From Nitrosopumilus sp. Nsub (GTDB taxonomy: Archaea > Thermoproteota > Nitrososphaeria > Nitrososphaerales > Nitrosopumilaceae): a DNA stretch of 42,853 nt. Each line of letters starts with the position of its first letter. Position 1 is the first letter of the stretch. The notes below the pieces were generated by a model. The model did not search any database. It was given only the letters and a program-made list of their open reading frames with translations, and was not told the origin of the DNA. Of the stretch, positions 24,926 through 32,895 are shown one piece after another. The position numbers were made by a program, and so were the translations under genes. The stretch spans positions 1 to 42,853 of the forward strand of contig NZ_LQMW01000002.1 of NCBI RefSeq assembly GCF_001541925.1, given 5' to 3'.

Positions 24926-26046
24926 TTACGGGTTTTAATAGTACATGTTGAAAATCTCTCATCTATTTTTAAATTTCCTAAGAATCTTTTAGTTTCAAAT
25001 TCGTCAATTTCCAACAATTGAGCTGTATTTTTAAAAATAACTTTTTCATCATAATCTAAAAATAAAATTTCCATATTCACTTTATCTTTTTTAATTTGAT
25101 CATTGTTGTATTGTCCTGAAATTGTAATCAACCCAAATTCATCTTTTAAACATGAAAAATTTTGAATTCCATATTTTTTGTCTTTTTCAACATCTAACAA
25201 TTTATTTTTTTTATTAACTTCGTTATTTTTTTCATTTTGTTTAATTGCATCCAATTGTTGTTTTTGTTTGATTTCTATATTTGATTCTAGAATTTTATAC
25301 AATTCATTTTTGAATTCAATTATTTCACTTTTTTTAATTTTTTTAAGTATGTTTTCTACAACTTGTGTTGTCATCTCATCTTGATTAATTGTTAATTTCT
25401 TAATTCCTGTTTGTGGCTTTGAATATGTGTAATGTTCTTGATATTTATCAAAAATTATACTTTGAATGATAAATTCATCTGTTTTACAAATGGTCATTGC
25501 TCCAACATTTGAATAGTTGAAAATGCACTCTGTTCCATCACTAGGTGTTCCGATTAGATATGCGTTATCGTATAGATTTCCCAAGTCCGATTTTTTATCA
25601 ATCATCCAAAAATCCTTAACTTTTTCATCATCATTGAATTTTATAATTTCAATTTGAATTGTTGCAACTTTGTATTTATTTACAACAGGATCATAAACTC
25701 TTCCAATATCTCTAATTAAGGCTTGAATTCTTTCAATTTCAAATTCCTCGTTTTTGTCTGATTGTTTATCTACGTATCTCCAAACTGTTCTTAATGTGAT
25801 TTTATCTAATTCTTCTTCAGTTGGAAGAAATTTCTTTAATTTACTAAGTTTTTTCTTAATTTCCTTTTTCTCAAAATCATTGTTTGTATTGTATTCTGAT
25901 TCTATTGTATTTTCTTCTCCTCTTTTTAGAGAATTTGCTGCGTCTTTTGCTGCTTGCTCTCCATCTTCAATTTCAGCAAATGTAATCTGATATGTTGAAA
26001 ATGCAATAAAAGTCAAAAAAATTGTAAAAATTAAGATTTTTTTCAT
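24922..26046 (-). CDS. Exported hypothetical protein
   Basis: A 374-aa, Lys/Glu-rich secreted or surface protein. Signal peptide at 1-24 (MKKILIFTIFLTFIAFSTYQ, then ITFAEIED with a likely cut after FA). The mature part has an N-terminal charged helix (KKLSKLKKFLPTEEELDK), a middle alpha/beta domain with four cysteines, a long coiled coil (about 255-300) and a C-terminal beta-rich domain (FGLITISGQYNND). The stop overlaps the convergent DUF4129-like gene by 4 bp. Function unknown; proximity to the MoxR module is suggestive only. Confidence 0.72.
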   Translation of the reverse strand: MKKILIFTIFLTFIAFSTYQITFAEIEDGEQAAKDAANSLKRGEENTIESEYNTNNDFEKKEIKKKLSKLKKFLPTEEELDKITLRTVWRYVDKQSDKNEEFEIERIQALIRDIGRVYDPVVNKYKVATIQIEIIKFNDDEKVKDFWMIDKKSDLGNLYDNAYLIGTPSDGTECIFNYSNVGAMTICKTDEFIIQSIIFDKYQEHYTYSKPQTGIKKLTINQDEMTTQVVENILKKIKKSEIIEFKNELYKILESNIEIKQKQQLDAIKQNEKNNEVNKKNKLLDVEKDKKYGIQNFSCLKDEFGLITISGQYNNDQIKKDKVNMEILFLDYDEKVIFKNTAQLLEIDEFETKRFLGNLKIDERFSTCTIKTRN

Positions 26047-26134
26047 GCTTATGGGTTATTTTGAAATTATTAATATCCAATTGGTACATCAATAGAATAT
26101 GGCTATTCAAATACGCCATCTATGTCAAAAATAG

Positions 26135-26332
26135 CTAATTTGTTCTTGTACAACCACATTTGACATATACGACTTTGAATTCACCTTCAGTTTTGATGTT
26201 ATGTGACATTGGTTTGTTACAATATTGACACTCTGTCCAACCATGATATTCTTCAACTGGAACAATTTTGTATTCCCAGGATTTTTTCTCATTATCCCAA
26301 AATACAGAGTTTATCTCTTTTGGTGTGTCCAT
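26135..26332 (-). CDS. Small zinc-binding protein
   Basis: A 65-aa protein starting MDTPKEINSVFWDNEKK. It has a Cys-x2-Cys pair (CQYC) near residue 36 and a C-terminal Cys-Gly-Cys (KCGCTRTN), matching one zinc site. I use the ATG at 26332; a TTG at 26350 would add six residues. A TTAAAATATT box lies about 40 nt upstream. No family recognised. Confidence 0.65.
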   Translation of the reverse strand: MDTPKEINSVFWDNEKKSWEYKIVPVEEYHGWTECQYCNKPMSHNIKTEGEFKVVYVKCGCTRTN

Positions 26333-26442
26333 ATCTCCAACATCTGTCAATTAATTTAATTAATTTTTAGAATAATATTTTAATTCTTTAGGCACAAAAA
26401 AGTTCAATTAAACCGTAAATAGGGCTATTTTTCAATTAATTT

Positions 26443-27051
26443 ATGAAAGATATTGCAATTAATGCCATTCTTGATTCAATGAATGGCGATACTGCATATC
26501 TTACTGATATGTGGGAAAAATGTGTTGATGAAAAAAGAAAAAGATATCCCAGAAATAAATTTTCTTTAGTTTTAAAAAAAATGGAAGAACTTGGTTATTT
26601 AAAAAAACAAGGATATAAAACTGAAATAACTTTTACAAAAATAGAATTCATCGATACTGCAGATCATGTTGGATTCATAAATGATATTATCTTTACAAAT
26701 GAATCTTTGATTGCAAAGTCTCTAAAAAAACTAGACAGTAAAAAAATTTTTATTGAAATTTCAAAGGACCTTAATTCCCAAAAATTAAATAAATTGATTT
26801 TAAAAGATTATGATTTATTCATAAAAGGAGTAACTAACATGCTAGAATTATCTTCTTCTCTTTTACTAACTATAGAAAATACTGAAAATATTGACTTGAA
26901 AAAAGAATTGAAATTATGCTTTAAACAAATTAAAGAATTTTTAGATGAATCAAATGAAACATTAATGAAATTTAGAGGATCAAACGAAAGAATTGTCTTA
27001 CAACGAATTTTAAACAATAAAATCCCAAAACAAGGATGTTTGAAAATTTAA
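26443..27051 (+). CDS. Hypothetical protein with winged-helix-like N-terminus
   Basis: A 202-aa mainly helical protein. Residues ~1-65 (INAILDSMNGDTAYLTDMWE; LVLKKMEELGYLKKQGYK) look like a winged-helix DNA-binding domain. The remainder is a helical bundle (LMLELSSSLLLTIENTE type) without catalytic motif. Single Cys pair is not arranged for metal. ATG start following a TATA-like AATAGGGC-free A/T stretch. It may be a regulator; this is inference from fold pattern alone. Confidence 0.6.
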   Translation: MKDIAINAILDSMNGDTAYLTDMWEKCVDEKRKRYPRNKFSLVLKKMEELGYLKKQGYKTEITFTKIEFIDTADHVGFINDIIFTNESLIAKSLKKLDSKKIFIEISKDLNSQKLNKLILKDYDLFIKGVTNMLELSSSLLLTIENTENIDLKKELKLCFKQIKEFLDESNETLMKFRGSNERIVLQRILNNKIPKQGCLKI

Positions 27052-27059
27052 AAAATTTT

Positions 27060-27245
27060 TTATTGCATTGAATAATGAACGTCACAAAATAACACTATTC
27101 CGTTTGAAAGTGTTTTAGCTGAAATACTATGACCATCTGCCAAACCTTTGCCACAAACATAACACTCCACTATTGTAACAGAAGATTGAATTTCATGATT
27201 ATTGTTAATTTTTTCTAAAATTGTTCTACTTTGCATTTTCATCAT
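27060..27245 (-). CDS. Small zinc-binding protein
   Basis: A 61-aa protein with a Cys-x2-Cys-Gly knuckle (CYVCGKGL, about 28-35) and a C-terminal Cys-x2-His (CDVHYS, about 54-59): a treble-clef or knuckle-type zinc site. The N-terminus (QSRTILEKINNNHEIQS) is helical. Convergent with the winged-helix-like gene, 8 bp apart. Similar mini zinc proteins occur at 1088, 7557 and 35026, but these are not obvious paralogues. Confidence 0.65.
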   Translation of the reverse strand: MMKMQSRTILEKINNNHEIQSSVTIVECYVCGKGLADGHSISAKTLSNGIVLFCDVHYSMQ

Positions 27246-27348
27246 ATTCTATATGCGATCAACTATGCTATAAAGGTACCGTACTATACCGTAATTAATT
27301 TATGCCTAAAAGATTTGAAAATGTTTCTTTGAATTGACAAAAATTATC

Positions 27349-27356
27349 TTTAAATA
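27349..27356 (+). promoter_or_regulatory. TATA box of the trpEGDC operon
   Basis: TTTAAATA lies 27 nt upstream of the trpE GTG at 27383, so the operon transcript should start at or within a few bases of the start codon. There is no room for a leader attenuator. Confidence 0.55.
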
Positions 27357-27382
27357 TTAAACAGTGAAAAATTTGTTTATGG

Positions 27383-28732
27383 GTGGACACCTTTGGAAAT
27401 GCTCAAGCAAAAATAATACCTCTAGATTTATCTGAAAATCAATTCCAAATTTATAATAAAATCTCACGCAATTATTCTCATTCATTTCTCTTTGAGTCAT
27501 TATCAGGACCTGAAGTTTTAGCTGAAACATCTGTGATGGGTTTTGATCCTAAGATTATCTTTAAGGGATATTATGATAAAGTAGAGATAATTGAAAACAA
27601 TCACACAACTACAATAGAAACAAGTGATCCATTCACTGAATTAAAAAAACTACTTGGTAAATCTGATGATCAAAAATATCGTTATCTTGGTGGTGCTGTA
27701 GGAGTTGTAAATTATGATTCCATTAAATTAGTAGAAAATATTTCAAATAAAATTGACCCTAGTGTTCCTATCATGGAATTTGGAATTTATGATGATGGTT
27801 TGTTATATGACAATGTTGAAAAAAAATTATTTTATTTTTACCATGATGAAAATAGATTTGATGAATTAATTGTAAGTGAGGATACTTTTGATGAATTTTA
27901 TTCTGGTGATGTGACTCCCAATATGGATAAAGAAAAATTTTCCAAGATTGTTAACAAAGCAAAACAATACATTCATGATGGTGATATTTTCCAAGTTGTA
28001 TTATCACGTAAATTTGAATTTGAATCAAATGGAGATAATTTGACATTATACAAAACATTACGAAAATTAAATCCCTCTCCTTACATGTATCATCTAAAAC
28101 AAGATTCAAAAACAATTATCGGTGCCTCTCCTGAAATGTTAGTTCGAATAACTGGTGATAAGGTAGAAACTTTTCCAATTGCAGGAACTAGAAAAATTAC
28201 AGATAATGAAGAAAAAAATCAAGCATTATCTGAAGAATTAATTCATGATGAAAAGGAATTAGCAGAACATACAATGCTTGTTGATTTGGGACGTAATGAT
28301 ATTGGAAGAGTCTGTAAATTTGGTTCAGTCCATCCAGAATCCTTAATGCAAATCAAACGATTTAGTCACGTACAACATATTGTAAGTCATGTAGTTGGCA
28401 ATTTGGACTCCAAAAATGATATGTTTGATGCATTTCAGGCAGTATTTCCTGCTGGAACTGTATCAGGTGCACCAAAAGTAAGAGCAATGCAGATAATTGA
28501 TGAATTAGAAAGTGAGGAGCGAGGCCCTTATGCAGGTGCAGTAGGTTATTTCTCATACAATGGATGTTGTGATTTTGCAATTGCAATACGAAGTATATTC
28601 ATTAAGGACAACAAAGGATTTGTACAATCTGGTGCAGGCATAGTATCTGATTCTATTGCAGAAAATGAATTTAAAGAAACAGAACACAAAGCAGGTGCAA
28701 TGCTTCAAGCATTAAAGGAGGCCTCAAAATGA
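27383..28732 (+). CDS. trpE: Anthranilate synthase component I
   Basis: Turns chorismate plus ammonia into anthranilate, the first committed step of tryptophan synthesis. The 449-aa chorismate-binding protein shows LVDLGRNDIGRVCKFGSV, FPAGTVSGAPKVRAMQII and RGPYAGAVGYFSYNG in the usual order in its C-terminal half. GTG start at 27383; an ATG at 27379 is out of frame. It overlaps trpG by 4 bp (ATGA), so the glutaminase partner is translationally coupled. A complete, ordinary TrpE. Confidence 0.96.
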   Translation: MDTFGNAQAKIIPLDLSENQFQIYNKISRNYSHSFLFESLSGPEVLAETSVMGFDPKIIFKGYYDKVEIIENNHTTTIETSDPFTELKKLLGKSDDQKYRYLGGAVGVVNYDSIKLVENISNKIDPSVPIMEFGIYDDGLLYDNVEKKLFYFYHDENRFDELIVSEDTFDEFYSGDVTPNMDKEKFSKIVNKAKQYIHDGDIFQVVLSRKFEFESNGDNLTLYKTLRKLNPSPYMYHLKQDSKTIIGASPEMLVRITGDKVETFPIAGTRKITDNEEKNQALSEELIHDEKELAEHTMLVDLGRNDIGRVCKFGSVHPESLMQIKRFSHVQHIVSHVVGNLDSKNDMFDAFQAVFPAGTVSGAPKVRAMQIIDELESEERGPYAGAVGYFSYNGCCDFAIAIRSIFIKDNKGFVQSGAGIVSDSIAENEFKETEHKAGAMLQALKEASK

Positions 28733-29319
28733 AATTTTTAATCATTGATAATTATGATTCATTTGTTTACAATATTGCCCAATATCTGGGCGAATTGGGA
28801 GTTGCGTGTGATGTATTTAGAAATGACAAAATAACTATTTCCCAAATTCAAAACTCTAATTATGACGGCATAATTATTTCTCCTGGCCCTGGAACTCCTG
28901 AAGATAAAAAATACTTTGGAATATGTAGTGATGTCATCAAAGATATCGGTCCAACAACTCCTATCCTTGGCGTATGTCTTGGTCATCAAGGAATCATTGA
29001 TGCATTTGGTGGAAAAGTAACTAATGCAGGTTGTGTTAGACATGGAAAAACAAGTCAAGTTAAACATACTGATTCAGAATTATTCAAAGATGTGAAAAAT
29101 CCTTTCAGAGCTACAAGATATCATAGTTTAGTTGGCGATAAAACAATAATTCCTGATGTTTTAGAAGTTACAGCAACTGCAAATGATGATGGGGAGATAA
29201 TGGCAATAAAACATAAAGAATTTTTAATTCAAGGAGTTCAATTTCATCCGGAATCTATTATGACTGAAGACGGTAAAAAAATTCTAGGTAATTTTATCAG
29301 ACAGGTAAAAGAAAAATGA
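28729..29319 (+). CDS. trpG: Anthranilate synthase component II (glutamine amidotransferase)
   Basis: Supplies ammonia from glutamine to TrpE. A 196-aa class I glutaminase with nucleophile Cys83 in GVCLGHQ and His173/Glu175 in FHPES. N-terminal DNYDSFVYNI is typical of TrpG/PabA. No other chorismate-using partner is nearby, so tryptophan is the likely role. It overlaps both trpE and trpD by 4 bp. Confidence 0.95.
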   Translation: MKFLIIDNYDSFVYNIAQYLGELGVACDVFRNDKITISQIQNSNYDGIIISPGPGTPEDKKYFGICSDVIKDIGPTTPILGVCLGHQGIIDAFGGKVTNAGCVRHGKTSQVKHTDSELFKDVKNPFRATRYHSLVGDKTIIPDVLEVTATANDDGEIMAIKHKEFLIQGVQFHPESIMTEDGKKILGNFIRQVKEK

Positions 29320-30362
29320 TTTCAGAATATATTTCCAAATTAGAACAAAAAATTGATCTTACATATGATCAGATGAATGAAATAATGTCTGAAGTATTAT
29401 CTGGAAAAACTACTGATGATCAAAACATGAATTTTTTATCTAATTTATCCCAAAAAGGTGAAACTGATGATGAATTATTGGGAATGCTTGATAAAATGCA
29501 AGAATTATCCCTAAAAATCACGCCTGAGAACAAAGGAACCATCATTGACATGTGTGGAACTGGCGGGGATAATTTACAAACTTTCAATATTTCTACTACT
29601 GCATCTTTTGTGGTTGCTGCTGCTGGCGGAATTGTTGCAAAACATGGAAATAGATCCAGTTCAGGGATTTCTGGAAGTGCCGATATTTTTGAATATTTTG
29701 GATATGATCTAAATGCTGAACCTTCAACGGTTGCAAAAATTCTTGAAAAGTATCAAATATGTTTTATGTTTGCACAAAAATTTCATCCTGCAATGAAAAA
29801 TGTTTCGCCAGCTAGAAAACAACTAGGAACTAGAACTGCATTTAATTTACTTGGTCCGTTATCTAATCCTGCAAATGTAAAAAATCAATTAGTAGGTGTC
29901 TTTTCAAATGAATTTCTTACTCGATTACCTCAAATTCTAAAAAGAAAAGGAGTAGAAAATATAATGACAGTTAGATCAAATGATGGAATGGATGAGTTTT
30001 CCACTAGTTCTACAAACTCTGTATGTATTTTAAAAAATAATGTCGTTACTGTAAATTCAATTGATCCTGAATTTCTTGGATTGCATAAATCTTCGTTAAA
30101 CGATATTAAAATTCAAACAAAAGAAGATGCCGTTAAATCATTTGTCGGTGTTTTGAATAACAGTGCTAATCAATCGATGATTGAAACTACTGCATTAAAT
30201 GCTGCTGGCGGTTTATTGGTTGGAAATGTTGTAGAAAGTTTTGAAGAAGGCATAGAACTTGCATTAAACACACTTGAAAACGGAAAAGCCATGAATTTAT
30301 TGGAGAAATTTGTGCGTGAAATAGGCGACATTGAAAAATTAAAGGAGATTACTGATGGCTGA
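29316..30362 (+). CDS. trpD: Anthranilate phosphoribosyltransferase
   Basis: Joins anthranilate to phosphoribosyl pyrophosphate. A 348-aa protein with GTGGD (81-85), NISTTASF (91-98), the KHGNRSSSGISGSAD segment (109-123) that binds anthranilate and PRPP-Mg, and the C-terminal TALNAAGGLLVG helix. The final codons overlap trpC by 8 bp. Normal length and motifs. Confidence 0.96.
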   Translation: MISEYISKLEQKIDLTYDQMNEIMSEVLSGKTTDDQNMNFLSNLSQKGETDDELLGMLDKMQELSLKITPENKGTIIDMCGTGGDNLQTFNISTTASFVVAAAGGIVAKHGNRSSSGISGSADIFEYFGYDLNAEPSTVAKILEKYQICFMFAQKFHPAMKNVSPARKQLGTRTAFNLLGPLSNPANVKNQLVGVFSNEFLTRLPQILKRKGVENIMTVRSNDGMDEFSTSSTNSVCILKNNVVTVNSIDPEFLGLHKSSLNDIKIQTKEDAVKSFVGVLNNSANQSMIETTALNAAGGLLVGNVVESFEEGIELALNTLENGKAMNLLEKFVREIGDIEKLKEITDG

Positions 30363-31131
30363 AAATATTTTAAAAAAATTAGTGAACAATTCCCAACTGG
30401 CAATTGACGATGGAGTTTATGACGTTGATGTTAATTTACAAAAATCTGATCAAGATTTTCAACAAATCATTAAATCGAATCATCATGCAACTTTACTAAC
30501 TGAAGTAAAATTTTCATCACCTTCATTAGGAAAAATTAGAACAATTGGCAATCCTAGCACTATTGCCAAACAAATGATTGAAGGCGGTTCAAAAGCATTA
30601 TCTGTTTTAACTCAGCCTCATTTGTTTAATGGTTCACCTGATTATTTTATTCAAGTAAGAAAATCAGTCGATGTCCCATTATTGATGAAAGATATTATGA
30701 TTGATCACGTTCAAATTGACGCTGCAAAAAAAATTGGAGCTGATTACATGTTGGTAATTCAATCCCTTTTTGATCAAAAATTTCTTAATGATATTGATGA
30801 TTTTATTGCATATGGACATAAGCAAGGTTTGAACGTTTTGCTAGAAGTTCATACTAAAGAAGAATTTCAAAATGCATTAAAAACTGATGCAGATATAATT
30901 GGAATCAATAATAGAAATTTAGATACTCTAGATATTGATCTTAAAACTACAGAACTAGTGTTGTCTGGATATGAAAAATCCAGAATAATTTTGTCTGAAA
31001 GTGGAATTAATACGCCCAATGATATTCAATACTTAAAAAAGTGTGGAGCTGATGCATTTTTGATAGGTTCAAGTATAATGAAAAGTGACAATATTGTAGA
31101 ACAGGTAAGAAAATTGGTGAATTCATATTGA
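30355..31131 (+). CDS. trpC: Indole-3-glycerol phosphate synthase
   Basis: Closes the indole ring from carboxyphenylamino-deoxyribulose phosphate. A 258-aa TIM barrel with EVKFSSPSLGKI (about 49-60, containing the catalytic Lys), LLMKDIMID, IGINNRNLDTL and LSESGI in order. It is the last gene of trpEGDC; a hairpin begins at its stop codon. The substrate-producing enzyme TrpF is not encoded in this window. Confidence 0.95.
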   Translation: MAENILKKLVNNSQLAIDDGVYDVDVNLQKSDQDFQQIIKSNHHATLLTEVKFSSPSLGKIRTIGNPSTIAKQMIEGGSKALSVLTQPHLFNGSPDYFIQVRKSVDVPLLMKDIMIDHVQIDAAKKIGADYMLVIQSLFDQKFLNDIDDFIAYGHKQGLNVLLEVHTKEEFQNALKTDADIIGINNRNLDTLDIDLKTTELVLSGYEKSRIILSESGINTPNDIQYLKKCGADAFLIGSSIMKSDNIVEQVRKLVNSY

Positions 31132-31155
31132 AAACTTGACTAAAGTTAGGTTTTC
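31130..31155 (+). terminator. Hairpin directly after trpC
   Basis: GAAAAC/GTTTTC at the ends, ACT/AGT near the tip and TTG/TAG (with G-U pairs) between give an almost continuous stem that begins within the trpC TGA. It is well placed to end or stabilise the trpEGDC mRNA, and shows that trpB is not on this transcript. Confidence 0.5.
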
Positions 31156-31229
31156 ACAAAATTAATTCTATTTTAAAAAACGAGCATTACATTGTCATAT
31201 GTGATTTTAGGGCGGAGTGAGTTTTTTTG

Positions 31230-31571
31230 TTATTTTGTTTTCTTTAATTCCTCTATCTCTTTGTCTAATTTTCCTACCAACTTACTTGTAACTAAAGAAA
31301 CCATAGCCATTATTCCCTCTCTGAGTTTCATAATCATGGTGTAAATTACTGTCTTCTCTATGGTATCTTCTTCATCTGTGGTTAGGTTGCTAGCCTTTTG
31401 GTAAAAATCCATGTAGACTGCAATCAAGTATCGGACTTCTTTTGTTGGTACGTCATCAAATGACATTTCTCCAACTTTCAAAGACAGTTTTTGAAAATCT
31501 TCCATTAGTTTTTCCATAAGGGCTCTGTCAACCTTGGAATCTTTTGGAAAATCTAATTCTAAACTGACCAT
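31230..31571 (-). CDS. Hypothetical helical protein
   Basis: A 113-aa acidic, all-helical protein. It begins MVSLELDFPKDSKVDRALME and ends KLDKEIEELKKTK; it contains ten methionines but no cysteine. It is preceded at 31595 by a 22-bp repeat also found before the next minus-strand gene. It belongs to the block of short genes that sits between trpC and trpB. Not recognised. Confidence 0.62.
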   Translation of the reverse strand: MVSLELDFPKDSKVDRALMEKLMEDFQKLSLKVGEMSFDDVPTKEVRYLIAVYMDFYQKASNLTTDEEDTIEKTVIYTMIMKLREGIMAMVSLVTSKLVGKLDKEIEELKKTK

Positions 31572-31594
31572 CTAGAAAACCATCATTATTGGAG

Positions 31595-31616
31595 TTAGAT
31601 AAAATTGTCTATTAAC
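31595..31616. repeat. 22-bp direct repeat, copy 1
   Basis: TTAGATAAAATTGTCTATTAAC, identical to the copy at 31928-31949. It ends 24 bp upstream of the minus-strand gene at 31230-31571; read on that strand it contains TTTTAT at TATA-box distance. Confidence 0.8.
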
Positions 31617-31677
31617 TAGCGTGACGTGACTTTTTTACATTCAAGATTTGCAGCAAACTGTAATCTTTGATGATATG

Positions 31678-31884
31678 TTAGCCAACTGCTCTACACTCCA
31701 CGAATAATACATCAAGTATGTCTTTATTAGATTTCTTGCTTGATGATATCTCCTTGCTTGTCTTATGGTACAATTCCAGATGAGATAATCTAGTTGTTAT
31801 GTCATACTTTCGACATAATCTACAAAAATGAGTTACCTGTTTCCTTTTTTTCTTATTTTCAGGTTGAATCAATCTAGAAAACAT
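31678..31884 (-). CDS. Small C2H2-like zinc-finger protein
   Basis: A 68-aa basic protein. CRLC (about 21-24) followed after ten residues by HLELYH (about 35-40) gives Cys-x2-Cys-x10-His-x4-His, close to a C2H2 finger. The N-terminus is Lys/Arg-rich (NKKKRKQVTHF), suiting nucleic-acid binding. It lies between the two copies of the 22-bp repeat, which supports shared control with the 31230 gene. Function unknown. Confidence 0.65.
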   Translation of the reverse strand: MFSRLIQPENKKKRKQVTHFCRLCRKYDITTRLSHLELYHKTSKEISSSKKSNKDILDVLFVECRAVG

Positions 31885-31927
31885 TGTAATTAAAATTCAA
31901 TAAAAAATTTTCTATTTGTAATTTGAA

Positions 31928-31949
31928 TTAGATAAAATTGTCTATTAAC
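31928..31949. repeat. 22-bp direct repeat, copy 2
   Basis: Identical to 31595-31616. It lies 44 bp upstream of the minus-strand zinc-finger gene and 44 bp upstream of the plus-strand ORF at 31993, so it could serve either or both. Confidence 0.8.
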
Positions 31950-31992
31950 AAATAACCAAAAGATCTTAAGTTCTCAGTTCGTAACAAACCCG

Positions 31993-32100
31993 ATGTCCTT
32001 TGAAGATAATTTGTTGAGAATTACAAGACGTAGAAAGTATAGAGAGAAATTCAACAAAGAATTCCCCCAAACAACTCTAGAGAACTATAATCCAGAATGA
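31993..32100 (+). CDS. 35-aa basic mini-protein
   Basis: ATG at 31993 opens a 35-codon frame, MSFEDNLLRITRRRKYREK and then FNKEFPQTTLENYNPE. It combines an amphipathic start with an Arg/Lys cluster (RITRRRKYREK), as in small DNA- or RNA-binding peptides. A 22-bp repeat lies 44 bp upstream. Codon use resembles the neighbours. Likely real, but no family recognised. Confidence 0.45.
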   Translation: MSFEDNLLRITRRRKYREKFNKEFPQTTLENYNPE

Positions 32101-32120
32101 GCTCACATGTTGTGACTAAA

Positions 32121-32139
32121 TTGAGCTAAAGTAGCTCAA
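32121..32139. promoter_or_regulatory. Perfect inverted repeat
   Basis: TTGAGCTA-AAG-TAGCTCAA: 8-bp perfect arms with a 3-bp centre, 20 bp after the ORF ending at 32100 and 77 bp before the ORF at 32216. It could be a dimer-binding operator or, in RNA, a tight hairpin that ends the upstream transcript; there is no T-run after it. Confidence 0.5.
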
Positions 32140-32215
32140 AACCTGCCAAAACGGTATTACTCTAGTATTATTTGCAAATTGAAAGTTTATAGCTATTACT
32201 TACAAAATAACAGTA

Positions 32216-32359
32216 ATGGCATATGCGATTAAAGTTCAGATAGCACAACAGATATCTATTGAAGTAAGTGGAAATGAAATCGCCATGGTTGTTAAGTTAC
32301 TTAATGAGGGAACAAAAAAATTCTTATCATCAACAGGTGCAGCTAGAATAGAAATCTAA
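32216..32359 (+). CDS. 47-aa mini-protein
   Basis: ATG at 32216 opens a 47-codon frame, MAYAIKVQIAQQISIEVSGN then EIAMVVKLLNEGTKKFL and so on. Alternating hydrophobic residues at the start (strand) followed by an amphipathic helix look like a small folded domain. It overlaps the convergent integrase fragment by 4 bp. Not recognised. Confidence 0.5.
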   Translation: MAYAIKVQIAQQISIEVSGNEIAMVVKLLNEGTKKFLSSTGAARIEI

Positions 32360-32841
32360 TTTTTTATTTCTTTGAAAGCTGATTCATCTATTTGTTGATG
32401 TTCATTTTGTACTTCATGATAATGAGATTCATCTAATTCCTGTTCAGCATCTACAATTGGTTGTAATACTTTATCAGAAAATTCTATTTGGCCAAATTCT
32501 TCTAAGAATTGTCTAATTGATGATACGTAACGGATTATACTTGAAGCGTGGTTTTTTGGTTTCTCCATTATTTTATTACACATATTGATTCTAAGTTCTG
32601 GGTGGTCTTGACCTAACCACAAAATGAAACTATTGACTAGATTGAACACTCTATCATAATTCCTATCTTTATTGCATATTGATTCTAAATCTAAAACCAC
32701 TTGGTCACCTGATTTATCATATGTGCCTAGACAAAAATGATCAAACATGTTCAAGGCTACTCTGGCATTACTTTGAGTGGTTTCAGCTCCTCTGGTTTTG
32801 ATAAATTCTTCTCTAGTAATTCTTGAAGATAAGTAACTCAT
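32356..32841 (-). CDS. Integrase N-terminal (core-binding) domain fragment
   Basis: A 161-aa protein resembling the SAM-like core-binding domain of archaeal tyrosine recombinases: TREEFIKTRGAETTQSNARV at about 9-28, a helical middle and SSIIRYVSSIRQFLEEFG near 100-117. The catalytic half with its Arg-His-x-x-Arg and Tyr residues is missing; the sequence ends in an acidic, His-rich tail. A full-length enzyme would be about twice as long. It is either a remnant of a mobile element or a freestanding DNA-binding piece. Its position between trpC and trpB supports an insertion event. Confidence 0.65.
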   Translation of the reverse strand: MSYLSSRITREEFIKTRGAETTQSNARVALNMFDHFCLGTYDKSGDQVVLDLESICNKDRNYDRVFNLVNSFILWLGQDHPELRINMCNKIMEKPKNHASSIIRYVSSIRQFLEEFGQIEFSDKVLQPIVDAEQELDESHYHEVQNEHQQIDESAFKEIKN

Positions 32842-32895
32842 TGTAACACTAGTCTATTGGGCATGAGTAGTATTTAATATCGGAAATCCAAACTT

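Noticed and set aside
25178-25990. Two plus-strand ORFs rich in Ser, Phe and Leu with membrane-like stretches
   Set aside because: Antisense to the Lys/Glu-rich exported protein gene; Lys and Glu codons read backwards give Phe, Leu and Ser.
32356-32841. Complete site-specific recombinase
   Set aside because: The catalytic Arg-His-x-x-Arg...Tyr half is missing in every frame nearby, so only a core-binding domain fragment is claimed.
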